Shown here: piece after piece, positions 46,501 to 58,399 of the stretch
Layout of the letters: each line of letters begins with the position of its first letter
Numbering within the stretch: position 1 is the first letter of the stretch
Source of the DNA: Lineus longissimus
Lineage: Eukaryota > Nemertea > Pilidiophora > Heteronemertea > Lineidae
Direction: 5' to 3'
DNA: 64,000 nt
NCBI RefSeq assembly: GCF_910592395.1
Contig: NC_088311.1
Coordinates: 24,088,646-24,152,645, forward strand
Notes under the pieces: generated by a model
Told to the model about the DNA's origin: nothing
The model's input: the letters and a program-made list of their open reading frames with translations, nothing else
The model's database searches: none
Made by a program: the position numbers and the translations under genes

Positions 46501-47094
46501 ACCCTTGTCAAACGGCATACGGATTTAGGTCTACCAAACTTAAGTTCAGAACTACATTTTTGTACATGCATATGGTTCGAAATCCAACCACATTTTTGTG
46601 ACGATAATCAAACTTTGAAATATTGGTCTTAATATTTCCGGTCCAGAAGTTTGAATTCGACCAGAAATTGTGACTTTCTAGATATGACCGATTTTATAGT
46701 ATGCAAGTGATAGAGTTGGGCCGGAAATTTTGATTTATTTCTCTTCAAAATTATTATTCGACTCCATCAGAAGTAATTTCCGGACGATGGAGTCAATTCT
46801 ACTTTGCTGTAAAGGTTAAGTCGATATTTGTACCAACTAGGTTTGTTTTTGTTTGTAGAATAATTGCAAATATATGATCTTTTTGTAAGAATTATATTTC
46901 TGTGTTCTTAAAGACAGCAGACATTAGCTGAGGAAGGTCGGCCACCGAACGCTTTCTAACTGCTAACTATCTATTCCCGATGACCATCTGTATGCAAAGG
47001 TTAGCTGAAGTTGTAACCATTAGGGGAGGACACTTGGCAGTATATACAGTAAGCTTGTGAAAAAACCCTGGTAGGAAATCCCGACAACGGTGAA

Positions 47095-47285
47095 GTTAAG
47101 TTGTAATATTCAGTTTCGTATACATGTATTACAGTCTTTAAAATGTCTTGTTAGATTCGAAAGCCTAGGGTCTTAAACTGAGAATCCTCAAAAGAATCTT
47201 GTAACAATTGTACATGTATACATGTTGTGCGAATGACTGATTATTAAAGAGCTAATAATCTTATCGGGATTTTCTACCCGAAAGC
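47095..47285. repeat. AAGAATCTTGTAA family, copy 10
   Basis: ATTCAGTTTCGTATACATGT, GGTCTTAAACTGAGAATCCT, AAGAATCTTGTAACAATTGT and TAATCTTATCGGGATTTTCT. Confidence 0.55.
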
Positions 47286-47641
47286 AAAGGTACCCTGTCC
47301 CACTCCTGCTCTGTTAGGAGAATGGAATACGACGCTTGGAGTTTACGCTCTATGTGACGGTGTGAGACGGTTCCCCCAACACATTGCCTGCACCAGGCGT
47401 CGTCCGACCATGCTTCGCGACAATCTCAAGTTGGCAGACCACTGGCCAAGTCTCGTCTAATAAACATGCACGCATGGAATCTTAAAGATGAATTCGTTTT
47501 AGAAAAAAACAAAAAAATGCCTCAATTTTAAATATTGCAATCTAATAATCTAGATTATTTTTAGGTCATGTTAACCCAGGCCAAAAAAATATGTGTTTCA
47601 GCACATTCTGAAGAAAAAAATATGAATTCTTTAGTTGGTCT

Positions 47642-47847
47642 GAATTCAGACCTATTTACCTTTTATCGCTTCGATGAAGGTATATTTTGATATTTTAAAA
47701 ACATACTTAGGTCAACTTCTTAATCCATATTCCAACTAATTCAGACCTGAATTCAGACCTATTTACCTTTTATCGCTTCGATGAAGGTATATTTTGATAT
47801 TTTAAAAACATACTTAGGTCACCCTCTCAATCCATATTCCAACTAAG
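47642..47847. repeat. 107-bp tandem duplication
   Basis: The unit starting GAATTCAGACCTATTTACCT at 47642 recurs at 47749 and is almost identical to CCATATTCCAACTAA at its end. The main differences are aacttcttaat versus accctctcaat. High identity indicates a recent event. Confidence 0.85.
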
Positions 47848-48439
47848 TACAATCATCAACAATAAAGAAAGCTTTTAGAAAATATACATTAAGAATTTTG
47901 AAAATAGTTTGTCCCTGGTACTTAGCCAGATCTATGATCTTGCCAAAACTGTTCTACGTGACGTCATCCTACCGAGTTCCATGTCAAATCGGAGAGCCTT
48001 CCCCTCGCAATATCAAAACTTACTGGTCAGTAAAAGGCATGTGCAATGTTGAATTACAAAAATTACTCTTTTGATCCCAAATGCAACAGTCTAGATTGAT
48101 CCCCTAGGCCGTGGTCACAAAATGACCCTATTTTTAAAGTAAACATTAGCCACGCCGTAAGGCAAAGAAAAACATTGAAATACCAAGTATGATAATCGGA
48201 TTTTCATATTCAAACTTCTGTTATAAGGTGGTAAGCCTTTAACTATAATTTCGACATGTTTTTGAGTAGCCAGGGTGGCGATGCCACATCATTCCGTGGT
48301 CGAAACATGAATGCGATAGACGTGATCAACAATCCGTGTGATTCAAAAGCTGATAAAGTTTCCTCGCCGGATTAAAACTCTGATATTTTGGAACTAAACC
48401 GAGAATGATCCACGAACCGTGCAAAGGCTTCGTAGACTG

Positions 48440-48943
48440 ATGATGGATTGGCCCTATCCCATCGCTGCTATTACGCTCCTGTTGGCAGTTGGACCAGTTC
48501 TCCGTGTAGGCAGTGAAAGAACGGACATGACGGAGGAAACGCTGTCGGAGGCGAACGTGAAGGGAACTAAAAGTGCAATTCTGGAGACGGAGACAGGAAT
48601 TGGTGATGGTTCTCCTTCATATCTTCATTTGAACACATCAACAGGCGCTTTGGATACGACCTCTGTTGGAATCTTTGAGCGAATTGGTTTTACCAATGGG
48701 TCCCATCTGGCAATAAACGATACAGTGTCATTTGATACGATCCAAGTTTCAAAGAACGTCACCCAAGAGGCTGTAGTGTACGAGCAAGGCCTCGGGGCGT
48801 TGACCTACTTAATTGCTTTCATCCTGATCTACCTTGGCTTCATGATCTCTTGTTCTCTTATGTTTGCCAACAAGAAACACCGCATGGAGATGAATGACCA
48901 CAAAGCAATGCACATCGTGCTCGATTTCGAAGACGTAGTATGA
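48440..48943 (+). CDS. Unrecognised small single-pass membrane protein
   Basis: A 167-residue open frame in one exon, starting at the paired ATG ATG (48440 and 48443). The N-terminus, DWPYPIAAITLLLAVGPVLR, looks like a signal peptide. Residues of roughly 25-120 are extracellular-like, Thr/Ser-rich and bear four sequons (NTST, NGSH, NDTV, NVTQ). A single helix follows (ALTYLIAFILIYLGFMISCS and LMFA), then a basic stop-transfer (NKKHRMEMNDHK) and a short tail ending DFEDVV. The layout of glycosylated N-terminus, one helix and a basic juxtamembrane resembles KCNE-type channel subunits, but those lack a signal peptide and I see no KCNE signature. It may be an exon of a larger gene, though stop and start are both present. 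Confidence 0.6.
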   Translation: MMDWPYPIAAITLLLAVGPVLRVGSERTDMTEETLSEANVKGTKSAILETETGIGDGSPSYLHLNTSTGALDTTSVGIFERIGFTNGSHLAINDTVSFDTIQVSKNVTQEAVVYEQGLGALTYLIAFILIYLGFMISCSLMFANKKHRMEMNDHKAMHIVLDFEDVV

Positions 48944-50511
48944 CACGCACGTTTCAAGATAAGCATTGCTTCTTCATCATCAATTTGATAGAACTTGTCA
49001 ATCATTGCAGTGTGATGGCAACACTGATGGAGCTTAGAGGGAAGACGTCACAACGACAACAGGAACATTCACGGCCATCCGTCGCTATTGTCACGATCGT
49101 CATCATGTGACGCAGTCTAGCCGTGACAAGTAACCATTTTAAAAACGTGCACGTAAGCTGGAAGATAAGACGTAAGCATGTGTTCGAACGCCAACAAAGT
49201 CAAGCGCATGTATTGGTTGCATTTATAGACAATCTTGACAGTGTATGTGCTACTGTACAAACTTTCTACGGCCAAAATTAGCGCACTGCTACGAATAACT
49301 TCAACGACATCATATCAAATGAATTTTTATCAACCGAGCGTGCCACCATTTATTTTGCATTTTGCGGGTTGGGATGCTATTTCCCTTTTACGTCAGCGTT
49401 TAAAAGCACGGGCGATCTGATTCAGTACACAACCCTCCACTAGTTGTTTGACATGTCAATACCATAATTCGCTAATGTTAAATCCCAGTATTGCATTAAA
49501 TTCAACGCGGGGTGGCGTATCAACAGTTAAATTGTCGCAGTTCTTGGTGGATATACAGTGAACTTGCATAAACACCAAGTCATGACCATTTATTGACATT
49601 TTATACATGATTGTATCAAATGTTTGTTTTGTTTGGTGATTTTTTGACGATGTATTAGATAATACAGATGTACATAAAGCAATTATATATTGAGTTCAAA
49701 ATATTGGATTTATCAATATCATTATTGGTCATGATTCGACGAGGATGTTTATCGTTGTTGTTATGATAATCCAAAGTCCCGATTACGGGCCACAAGAGTC
49801 TTAGACATTTTTTTGTCGTAATTTAAGCTTCTAAGACGAGCGATGTTTTCAAACAAGGAAACATTCGAACAAAATATTTGTATTTGAAAATAGTACAACA
49901 ATACTCTGAGTCTTCCGTTGAAATGTAATCAGCAAACTCATACGATCGACTAGACCATGACCTTTAATTTCACTGGGAGCGTCAACAATTATTTGGATCG
50001 ATGTTGCACATCGAAAATTTCTATCAGCAAATATGTATAAGTGTGCCTTATCGATAAGCCTATAATTTACAGCACTACATTGGCCTATACATAAAGTGCT
50101 GAATATAAAAAACGATCGTGCTTAGCTCTTGGTAAATGAAGCATAGGCATTTCAAGCTACTGTCAAAAGTGATATCACTCTTTTCTTAATATTTGATATC
50201 TCCTTAACATGGCGATCAAGATGACTGTTCTATCGGGTAATTTAGACGTACGTGATTGTAATTATTAATGTGATGATTTACAGCGGGTTCTCTGGTTTAA
50301 TGTTTGCTATATGATAAGGTATGAATGATGCTAGTTTAGACTTTCAGCAAGCGGGGTATTAAAGACATCCTGGCATAAACCGTCAGTCATGACTGCGGCT
50401 TCTGAATGGCAAATACAGACATTCCGCTTGCTTAAAACAAAGTGCTAAATAGGCCTACTTCTTACATCACGATGAACGATTTTAACTCTTAATCCTCCTG
50501 CCACATACGAT
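48944..50511. other. Intergenic DNA between convergent genes
   Basis: Lies between the 3' ends of the + strand membrane-protein gene and the minus-strand GPCR gene. AT-rich; no exon or repeat recognised. Confidence 0.4.
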
Positions 50512-52165
50512 TTAGTCAACCTGACCCGGTATATGAATATCATCACAGTTTTTTGTCCCTGCAACATTGTTTGTGTCCGATATCCCTCCTTTCGTACGTG
50601 CTTCAACAGTTGACGAGATCTTGACGGTACAAACTACCTCAGCCTCTCTGACGTCAACAGAATCATTCCGGTGACGCGAAAACGAGGCTACAGAAATAAT
50701 CTCGCTACCAGAATCGCGCTGCGAGAATTCCATGATTGTTATTTTCGAACCCCGTAACTCCGACTGTAACCGGAGAAAACTATCTCTACGCGGCCTAAAC
50801 CTGGACCCACGGACCATCATGAAGATATCCTTCCAAGCGTTCCTGAAATCTCGGTTTAGTAAGGCGAAGATGTATGGATTAACAGAACTGTTGCTGAAAG
50901 CTAGTAATGTTGTCAGGAAGTCCGCGGCGTACGGGACTGTTTTGCTGTCGTTGTTGACGGCCCAGAGGTTGAGGAAGACGTAGGGGGCCCAGCATATGAA
51001 GAACGTCCCTGGAAGTAAACAACAGATTTAGGAGATGAAGCTGTGAATATGACTGGTACACCTGTCCTAAGAATTTCAACCATTTTAGAAAAATGCCGAT
51101 TTTGTCCGAATTATGAACTGCATTTAGAATCATATACTCTGTCGATTGCTAAGTTCATAATGATGTGCTCTTTTGAAACACCATAACAACATAGGCTCAT
51201 GGCCAATATTTGAACTTACTCGATCTTGACAACCGACATCTCTGGGATCGGTTAAATGTCGGTTCTAGCATGCACTAGTCAATCTCATTAACGGTATGAT
51301 CAAAGGAATTGTCTTGCCGGAACACCGTTTACTTACCTATGACAATAAATACAGTCTTCAGTGTCTTCAGATTCTGGCGCAGCGTATTCCTTTTTTTGAC
51401 GGAAGAACGTGGTTTGTCCTCACGCGTCTTCGCGGCTGGACACCCTTGCTTGTCATCCGTCGCCTCATCACCGATGACAGCAATCCGTGGTTTCTCACTC
51501 CCCTGTGCTACACACATCTGAATATCAGCAATCCGCCTTGCTTGTTTACGGGCAACTTGAATGACACGCGCATAAGAAAATATCATGAATCCGAGGGGCG
51601 TGAGAAGCCCAATGATAGTCACAACCGAAGCATAACTGGCGTGTTCGTCCCAGGTTGGGCTACACATTGGTATTGCGATTGGGCGGAACTGATACTTTCC
51701 CCAGCTATAGAAAGGTCCACTTGCTAAAAGTATACCGAGTATCCAAATCCCCCCTAAGACGGCCATGACTCGTCTTGAGGTGATTTTGAGATGATATGTC
51801 AAAGGATGACAGATACAGAAATAGCGGTCCATGGAGACACCTGCTAGAGTTGAGATTGAGACCAGTAATAGGACCACTGTTAAGAAAGCTATGAAGAAGC
51901 AAAGTTCCTTCGGGAAGACCAACATATTATGGGCGATTGACGTGATGAGGACAGGCAGTATGATTAGGCCTACTGAGAAGTCTGTAATGGCCAGGTTTAT
52001 GGTGAACATGTTCGTGACTGTTTGTAAGTTTGAGATGTGGTAGACAGAAACGAACATCATACCGTTGCCAAATATAGCCAGAAACATAAGAACTGCTATC
52101 ACAAGAACTTGCGGGACGACCGATTCTGCTGGCATTGGGAGGTTGGTCAGATTGTTACCTTGCAT
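50512..52165 (-). CDS. Class A (rhodopsin-like) G-protein-coupled receptor
   Basis: Minus-strand exons 52165-51337 and 51008-50512 (stop), joined in phase 1 at the start of helix 6, give 441 residues. All seven helices are visible: GN in TM1 (IFGNGM), LAITD in TM2, the ionic-lock motif MDRYFCICHPL after TM3, TM4 with RRVMAVLGGIW, TM5 with LLTPLGFMIFSYARV, a long intracellular loop 3, CWAP in TM6 (FFICWAPYVF) and NPYIF in TM7. The last is NPxxY with Phe in place of Tyr. The N-terminus has one sequon (NNLT), and the C-terminal tail is long and Ser/Arg-rich. It looks like the amine/orphan branch of class A; the ligand cannot be called. The donor on the minus strand is GTAAGT, the acceptor GTTTACTTCCAG. 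Confidence 0.92.
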
Positions 52166-53921
52166 TTGTCCAGCTTAGAAATATAAAGATTCTGAATGAT
52201 CCAAGTTGTAACGTTTATTGATTCCGCATCCTTCATATATTTGGAACACAAAAGAAACAATGTTCCGTTATGCCTATACGCCACTTTCAGATATTCGATT
52301 TATTTCAGCGAACCTATTCCTAATTTATAGAATTTGCCATGATAATAGCGTTCACTACGACAAGGTCAATACATGTTCCCGGTGAAACACCATCTGATTG
52401 TCTTAGCAATTTGAGATGTCATCAAGTGTTTGCTGATAGTAGATTTACTCCAAAATATGAGATCACGATTCCGAATACAGCTTATTCGTTCAGCAGATTG
52501 ATAATGAATGCCGACTCGAGGATTATCATGTCACTAAATACCAATACACTCGCTCCCTAATGATGAGGTTAATGCACAGAGACATTCCAACAGTTTAAAA
52601 CAAATACTAATAACAGTCCCATCGATCATGACCCGGCAAATGATTACTGACTTAAACATTATTGCTTGAAAAATTAACTGACTGGGGGATGACTACCATG
52701 AGTATGGACGCCATAAGGATGCCGACAACCGCGTCTCTCTGTTGTCATGGAAACTTGAGCAGCGCATGTTACCCAATGACGCTTAGTAAACAGTTTCGAA
52801 GTATGGTATTCGGGTTTTTTGTGAATGACTCAAAAAATTTATAAGCCGACATTTTGGTCGGGGTGAGGGAACACCTCTTTCCGCCGCCATCAGTCATGTC
52901 AGTTCGAAATCAGCCGAAATCTTTATGAACACGGTGTTCCTGTGGTGACCCTTGATGGGGGGAGGGGGGGGGGGGCTCCACCATCCTCCTCCAGGCACAG
53001 CTCTGAAACCCAATGGACATCTCAATTAGGTTACTTTACCCCATACCGCCAAGTCAAAAGAATTCAGGCCTAGCCAAATATACAGTCTATTGACTTCAAA
53101 CAAAGCCCGCTCGCATCTAGGCCTAAATTCCCATTGTTCCACAGTCTTATCAAAGGGTCATTATGTTAAATCTCGATAACATCGACCTCCACAAAACCTC
53201 TTTCAGGGTGGTTGATATACCTTAACTGGCAAGGGCATATACACCTAATACCTTGTCCAGGCCAATACTATGGTTTCTTATCTACACATAATAGAGTGTC
53301 TTCAGGGTCAGCCCAGAACGATGATTTGTCAAGCCTGACTTAACTGAATCAAATGCTGTCATGAACCATGACAAACGACCATTGGTCATTTGGGCTTGCT
53401 TTCTTTTGTCTGTCCCCCAGCAGAGCAAGGTGATGACATCACGTGAAACCACTATACTTTTCCTTAGTAGCTGTCCACATTACACTTCATAATAGTAATT
53501 AAACTGTTTATTGTCCCGGTCAATAATTGTTCTTCCGTATCGTCACACACACTAAACACATACACTACCCTGTAATCACTTAAAATAGCACTTTGATAAT
53601 ATTAAGCTTGAACCAGGTCCTATTGACGAGCCAGTGCTAATTGCCAAAAGACCTGCAGACAACAACACTCTGTCTCCAGTGGACCTTCTCATGCAAGGGT
53701 TCTGTATAGCATAAAGGTCAGCTTTTTCAATCCTCCTTTCCTCCGCCAATAACCATGCTCAACTTCCTACGAGAGAGGTTGCCCCTCGACCGGCTTCGCC
53801 AGAGTGACTGATGTCACTGTAAGCTGGGTTGTAAGTTTAAAAAACTTCATTTCTTAAGAGTGTGTGGACCGTTGTATGTGGTTCTGGACATACTCGTTAA
53901 CGTCTGCACATTTAGCTAATA
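52166..53921. other. Intergenic DNA between divergent genes
   Basis: Between the start of the minus-strand GPCR and the + strand EF-hand gene; should hold both promoters. AT-rich, with a G-rich run at about 52958-52975. No exon supported. Confidence 0.4.
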
Positions 53922-54039
53922 GTGAGGTTTCGCAACCACCCGTTTAGGCCCTACGACGACGTTTATCTTTTGTGTGAGTTTACCTGAACAATAGATAAAC
54001 GTCGTCGAAGGGCCTAACCGGGCGGTTGCGAAACCTCCC
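53922..54039. mobile_element. 118-bp foldback element, TA target, just upstream of the EF-hand gene
   Basis: Arms of about 47 bp: GTGAGGTTTCGCAACC... at left pairs with ...GGTTGCGAAACCTCCC at right, and the inner arms share GACGACGTTTATCT. Only about 20 bases separate the arms. TA dinucleotides flank it at 53920-53921 and 54040-54041, as for Tc1/mariner-type elements. It ends 83 bp before the first possible start codon of the EF-hand gene. Confidence 0.78.
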
Positions 54040-54209
54040 TAATGTTTGTTCTGACACTCAGACGTCAGGAACATTGGATTGCACCGTGCATTTAAATACG
54101 GATAGTTACGACACTGCCAGGCATGGTCCAGACATATTACTATGTCCGATCATGTGAGAAAATCGGCAAGGAGCTGTGTAACTTTCCTTTTCATTTCAGA
54201 CACTCTAAC

Positions 54210-54692
54210 ATGTCTTACTTCAACCCAAACCTTCCAGACGTGGTCGCCAGAAGTCTCTTCAGGAAGTATGACACCGACAACAGCGGAGGCCTAGGAACTG
54301 ACGAATTGTTGCGGTTCTTCACCAACGACCTCGGCCTCACTGACGAACAGGCCCAGACATATCTCCTCCTACTAGACACGGATGGAGACGCCGAAATCTC
54401 CTATGAAGAATTTGTGGCTTGGCTCCGGAGCGGCGAAAGACTAAAAACGGTCAGCGACTCCGCTCGGTACAATAAAGTGAAACAGGCCGTTGATCTGTTT
54501 AAGGAGTTCGACAGGGATGGCAGCGGATCACTTGACTGGAGTGAGTTCAGGCAGGTCTTCCTCCGCACCGGAGGAAAGCCAAACCTTTTGCATAAGGTCT
54601 TCAGGGACTTGGATAAGGACAACAACATGGTCATATCATTTCAAGAGTTCATGCAATGGCTAAACTGGGTGCCAATGGACAGTTTTGAATGA
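54210..54692 (+). CDS. Four-EF-hand calcium-binding protein
   Basis: A 160-residue protein in one coding exon with four EF loops at about residues 20, 56, 97 and 133: DTDNSGGLGTDE, DTDGDAEISYEE, DRDGSGSLDWSE and DKDNNMVISFQE. Loops 1 to 3 have the acidic position-1 and Glu-12 ligands. Loop 4 has Asn at position 5, Met at 6 where Gly is usual, and Val at 7, so it may bind more weakly. The protein resembles calmodulin-like or invertebrate EF-hand sensors without a lipid anchor. The start is taken at ATG 54210 because tttccttttcatttcag ends at 54199, a strong acceptor for a 5' UTR intron. An in-frame ATG at 54123 would add 29 residues. AATAAA lies at 54891. Confidence 0.88.
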   Translation: MSYFNPNLPDVVARSLFRKYDTDNSGGLGTDELLRFFTNDLGLTDEQAQTYLLLLDTDGDAEISYEEFVAWLRSGERLKTVSDSARYNKVKQAVDLFKEFDRDGSGSLDWSEFRQVFLRTGGKPNLLHKVFRDLDKDNNMVISFQEFMQWLNWVPMDSFE

Positions 54693-54890
54693 TAGTTTTT
54701 CGATCTAAAAGGAACATATACATGTATGTCGGGACAAAGGTGACTTGAAAAAGTTATGCTGGCAATCATCTGAGGAGAACTAAGAGTAACCATACTGGTT
54801 GCTCTAAGGGGAGAAGCATTGTCCTACCCAGCGCTAGCCAACTGTTTGACTGTTTAATGAAGTTTATGACGTCCCTTTTTGCACAGTTGT

Positions 54891-54896
54891 AATAAA
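54891..54896 (+). promoter_or_regulatory. Poly(A) signal AATAAA of the EF-hand gene
   Basis: Canonical hexamer about 200 nt after the stop codon, on the coding strand. Confidence 0.55.
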
Positions 54897-55929
54897 ATCG
54901 ACCCCAATCGATCTATGAATATATAATTGTTGTGTAAACCATATTAAATTTTTTTTGAATGAAAGGTGTTCTTCAATTGTCATTACTTCCACTTGTCCTG
55001 TCTCTGTCTGTACTCATCCAATGATGGCAGCTCTCCTAATTTATATTGGGATGATTCGTGTTTCTCCCTATAAATATAAATTCGATTCGATTGTGTTGGA
55101 ATCTGGTCTCGAGTCTGGTTTTTGCTCAATTGTATCAATTCGCACCTGACCCGCGTTTGCATATCAGTTGCTATAATCAGTTGCATCAAATTTTGATAGA
55201 TGGCATTTCGATCACTGCTATCTTCGACCAATTTTTTCCTCGAACAGCTGATTATTGTGCTTGGACTGAAGGGCATAACCTGAACAGAAAGCATGGATCC
55301 AGTTAGTGTTGAGAGGACCAATGTGATAAAGTCTGCCGGAACGCAACCGTAATATACAATCGCTTCTAGATGCTACATTGGAGACGATAGTTTTTCAAAG
55401 GATAACAACTAACAGTAGGTACAATCAATTGTATCGATCGAACTTGTTTTCTGTGCTGAACAGCTGATTTCGTTTTGCATGCGTGTACATGATGTAAATG
55501 CTGTATACCTTTATATAGCGATGACAAATGGATATGCTATCGTCCCTTTTTACATGCAATGTCTGTGATATTTGTTAGGCCTGTTGTTTTAAACATTGAT
55601 TTTGGAGCCCTTCTTCTTGGCTCACACTACATGGGGAAGTTGGGAGGGCGTGGTTAGGCCTGGACCTCGTCAGTGTGAATCACTGCGATTTGTCCGTGGT
55701 TACAATATGAAATATGCAGCTGCACGAAGCATCTGACTGGCTTTCTTGGCTAAGATCACCAATTGCCACAACGTAGGCATGATGCTTGACCAATGACAGG
55801 CCTGCCTAAAGCTAATGATAGATGAGAAGTTGGTGTGAACGAATTGGCCTACTAATAATAATGCACTTCGTGATTTTGCCGTTCGTGCTACTTTGCAGCC
55901 GGTAGGCCTATATCGGTATAGTTGTATAC

Positions 55930-56052
55930 CTTGGGTGATTTGAATAAAGACTAGCAAATGCTTTTATCTAAATCTCCATGTACATTTACACTAGGCCTTT
56001 CTGTACAAAATTGAAGTAAAAGCATTTGCTAGTCTTTATTCATATCACCCCT
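55930..56052. repeat. Foldback repeat with ~37-bp arms
   Basis: The left arm has GAATAAAGACTAGCAAATGC (55942-55961), and the right arm holds its inverted copy at about 56022-56041. The identity extends outward through GGGTGAT and more loosely through a TATCG stretch, so the element may run from about 55905 to 56080. Confidence 0.7.
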
Positions 56053-58399
56053 TGTCTCTATCGATATTTCTACTCTGACTGTTTTCTACAAAATCAATAC
56101 AGATGTCCACAATCTACATTGTACGCCTTGATGCTTGGAAACTATAATATAATTTATGAACGTGTATGCCATATCAAACAAATTGAATTAAGATGGACAA
56201 ACACTCACGTTAATATGGGTCAACATGATGTGAGCCACCGATAAGCAAGAACAGTATTGTAAGAAAAGTGGACTGTGCATACTCTAACCTCCTTTCTAAG
56301 AGGTCACAGGTAAGGCCTATGTTTTTGGAGCTTAGATTCTCGTCTGGCTTGTATACGGAAGTGATGGGCCTCAGCCGGCAAAAGAGGGTTGAAAGCCTCA
56401 GTGTACTAGCCATTAAATCAAGGGGCCTGAAACATCACGGCTTGCAACTATCCTTTGTCAACAAAGTAGCCCCACTACTGTGGTAAGCAACGTTTCCGTC
56501 CTCCAAAACTGAATAAAGATACACTCGGTTGCATCACTGGACTGACGCAGTAGACCATGTTTTGAAATGACGAATGCATGTACGTGACAGCTGATAATGG
56601 ATGTGACGATGACCTCTGGTAGGAGATTGGTCTAGATTTAGGCACTCCCAAACACCTTGGCATTGGTCATTACTGGGAACATTTTAGCAATACCAGCATC
56701 TGAATATCAAAATATGGCACACTAACCTCAATTTAATCAAGGAAAAACTTGATTACAGAGCCCTTTGTAGCCTCAGTCTCATAGTTGTTTGTGTAGTTGT
56801 CGTTCACTTCAACTAGAGCGTGAAGAGGAAAACAGGGTTTTGTGCGCAAATCATGATCGGATCAGTTTTTCTGCTCTGGGTCATGAAATGTATTACGAGT
56901 ACCCTTAGGAGAGATACCAGTCTGAGTGTATCTATTATTTACATCAATGGACTCCACACATGATTTCCATTCCATAGGTAAGAAGAAGAAATTCACAAAT
57001 TCTGTGTGAACTTTTAGTGAGAGACCCTAGGTTTCCTAATGGAGGGAGATGTAGGATTCAAATCAGGCATACCGAAAACCATTAGTATATAGATATACTT
57101 CTTAATATTTTTGCAGGAAACCTTCAATTAAGCCTCATTATTTGCCTAACAGACCTCCCAAACGGAACTTGCCTTTTGTCGGAACTCTGACCTGCAATAA
57201 CATTATAACCTCGCCGTGTACATATAATTATGGGAACCTATACTGTGTCTCCTTGTGGCATGAAAATGGGCAGTATTGATCTTTGCTGCACTTGGAACAG
57301 AAACATGAATATTATATTATATTCACTTAACATATAAAATGCCTCAGCTAACTTTTGACTGCCAGTCATCGAGAATATAGTTTATTGAAGGTGGGAATAC
57401 TGTGGTGGGCTCGGATCTGGGCGTGTTAATTTCTAAGTTCAAAATTCTGAAAAAATTCTAAAGCCAACATTTATTAGGGGGCTAATGATGTTTCTTCATT
57501 TTGAGCAGAAAAAAATATTTGGACTAAGACATTAGTTAAGGGTTCAAAATAAATTTATTTCAACTATCCAGTTTTTCAATTAGCACCACTCACAGCCCTA
57601 AGTATACAAAATCTATGAATAGACCAGCACATGTACAGCAAAGCTTACAATTGACAAAATTTCGTGGATGTTTACATATAACTGCTAGTCCTTGGGCCTT
57701 GCAAGAAGAATTTAAAAATCCAAACGGAAAAAAGTGTGGCATTGCCTTGAAGGCTTTTGTCACGGTATAGATCTTTTGGTAAGGTATGTTAAAGTCCTAT
57801 GTGCGTTTCTAACAGAACAGCGGATTTCCCAACTGTATTTTGCTTCACTTTTTTTTTAAATCGCCGAATTTATCAAATGAGATAGCTACGTGCATGGTTC
57901 GGGATGGTGAGTATTTTGCTGAAAATACAAACTTACAAATATTTTTTAGCTTGGATGTGAAGTGGTTAAGCTGCATATAATAGACATACTCGGAACAAGT
58001 GCATTGTGCATTAATATTGTTGAAGTCTGGTTTGCATTGATTTTCCATGCTGTGTTTGTGATAGATGGATTGTGCTGCAGGGGTAAATATCGTATCAACC
58101 TGGATGCCTTCAAACATGCTTTGGCCACACTCTAAAGTCACCTCTGTAAACCACAGTTCTCTAAGTTCACCCCTGTAAGGCCACACTACTTAGCTTCACT
58201 GCTACAAGACCAGTTGCTTTCAGTAGATTGGCCAGTGAGGGGTAAATCGATGCCTAATACAAGCACTTTCAAAGTTCACTTTATAATGTCTTTTGACTCT
58301 GCGGAAACAGTTGTCTATTGAGATACAGATCTCTTTACATGCAGATGATCTACCTTGTGCGTTTGAAGGTCCTAGTTCCACCTGGTTTGTATGCATTTA

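Larger units (their letters stand above)
46501..48439. other. Intergenic DNA
   Basis: Non-coding. It has a small hairpin (GACTCCATC pairing with GATGGAGTC, about 46760-46793), a copy of the AAGAATCTTGTAA family and a 107-bp tandem duplication. Confidence 0.45.

Noticed and set aside
51296-51727. 143-codon open frame on the + strand
   Set aside because: Antisense shadow of the GPCR exon.
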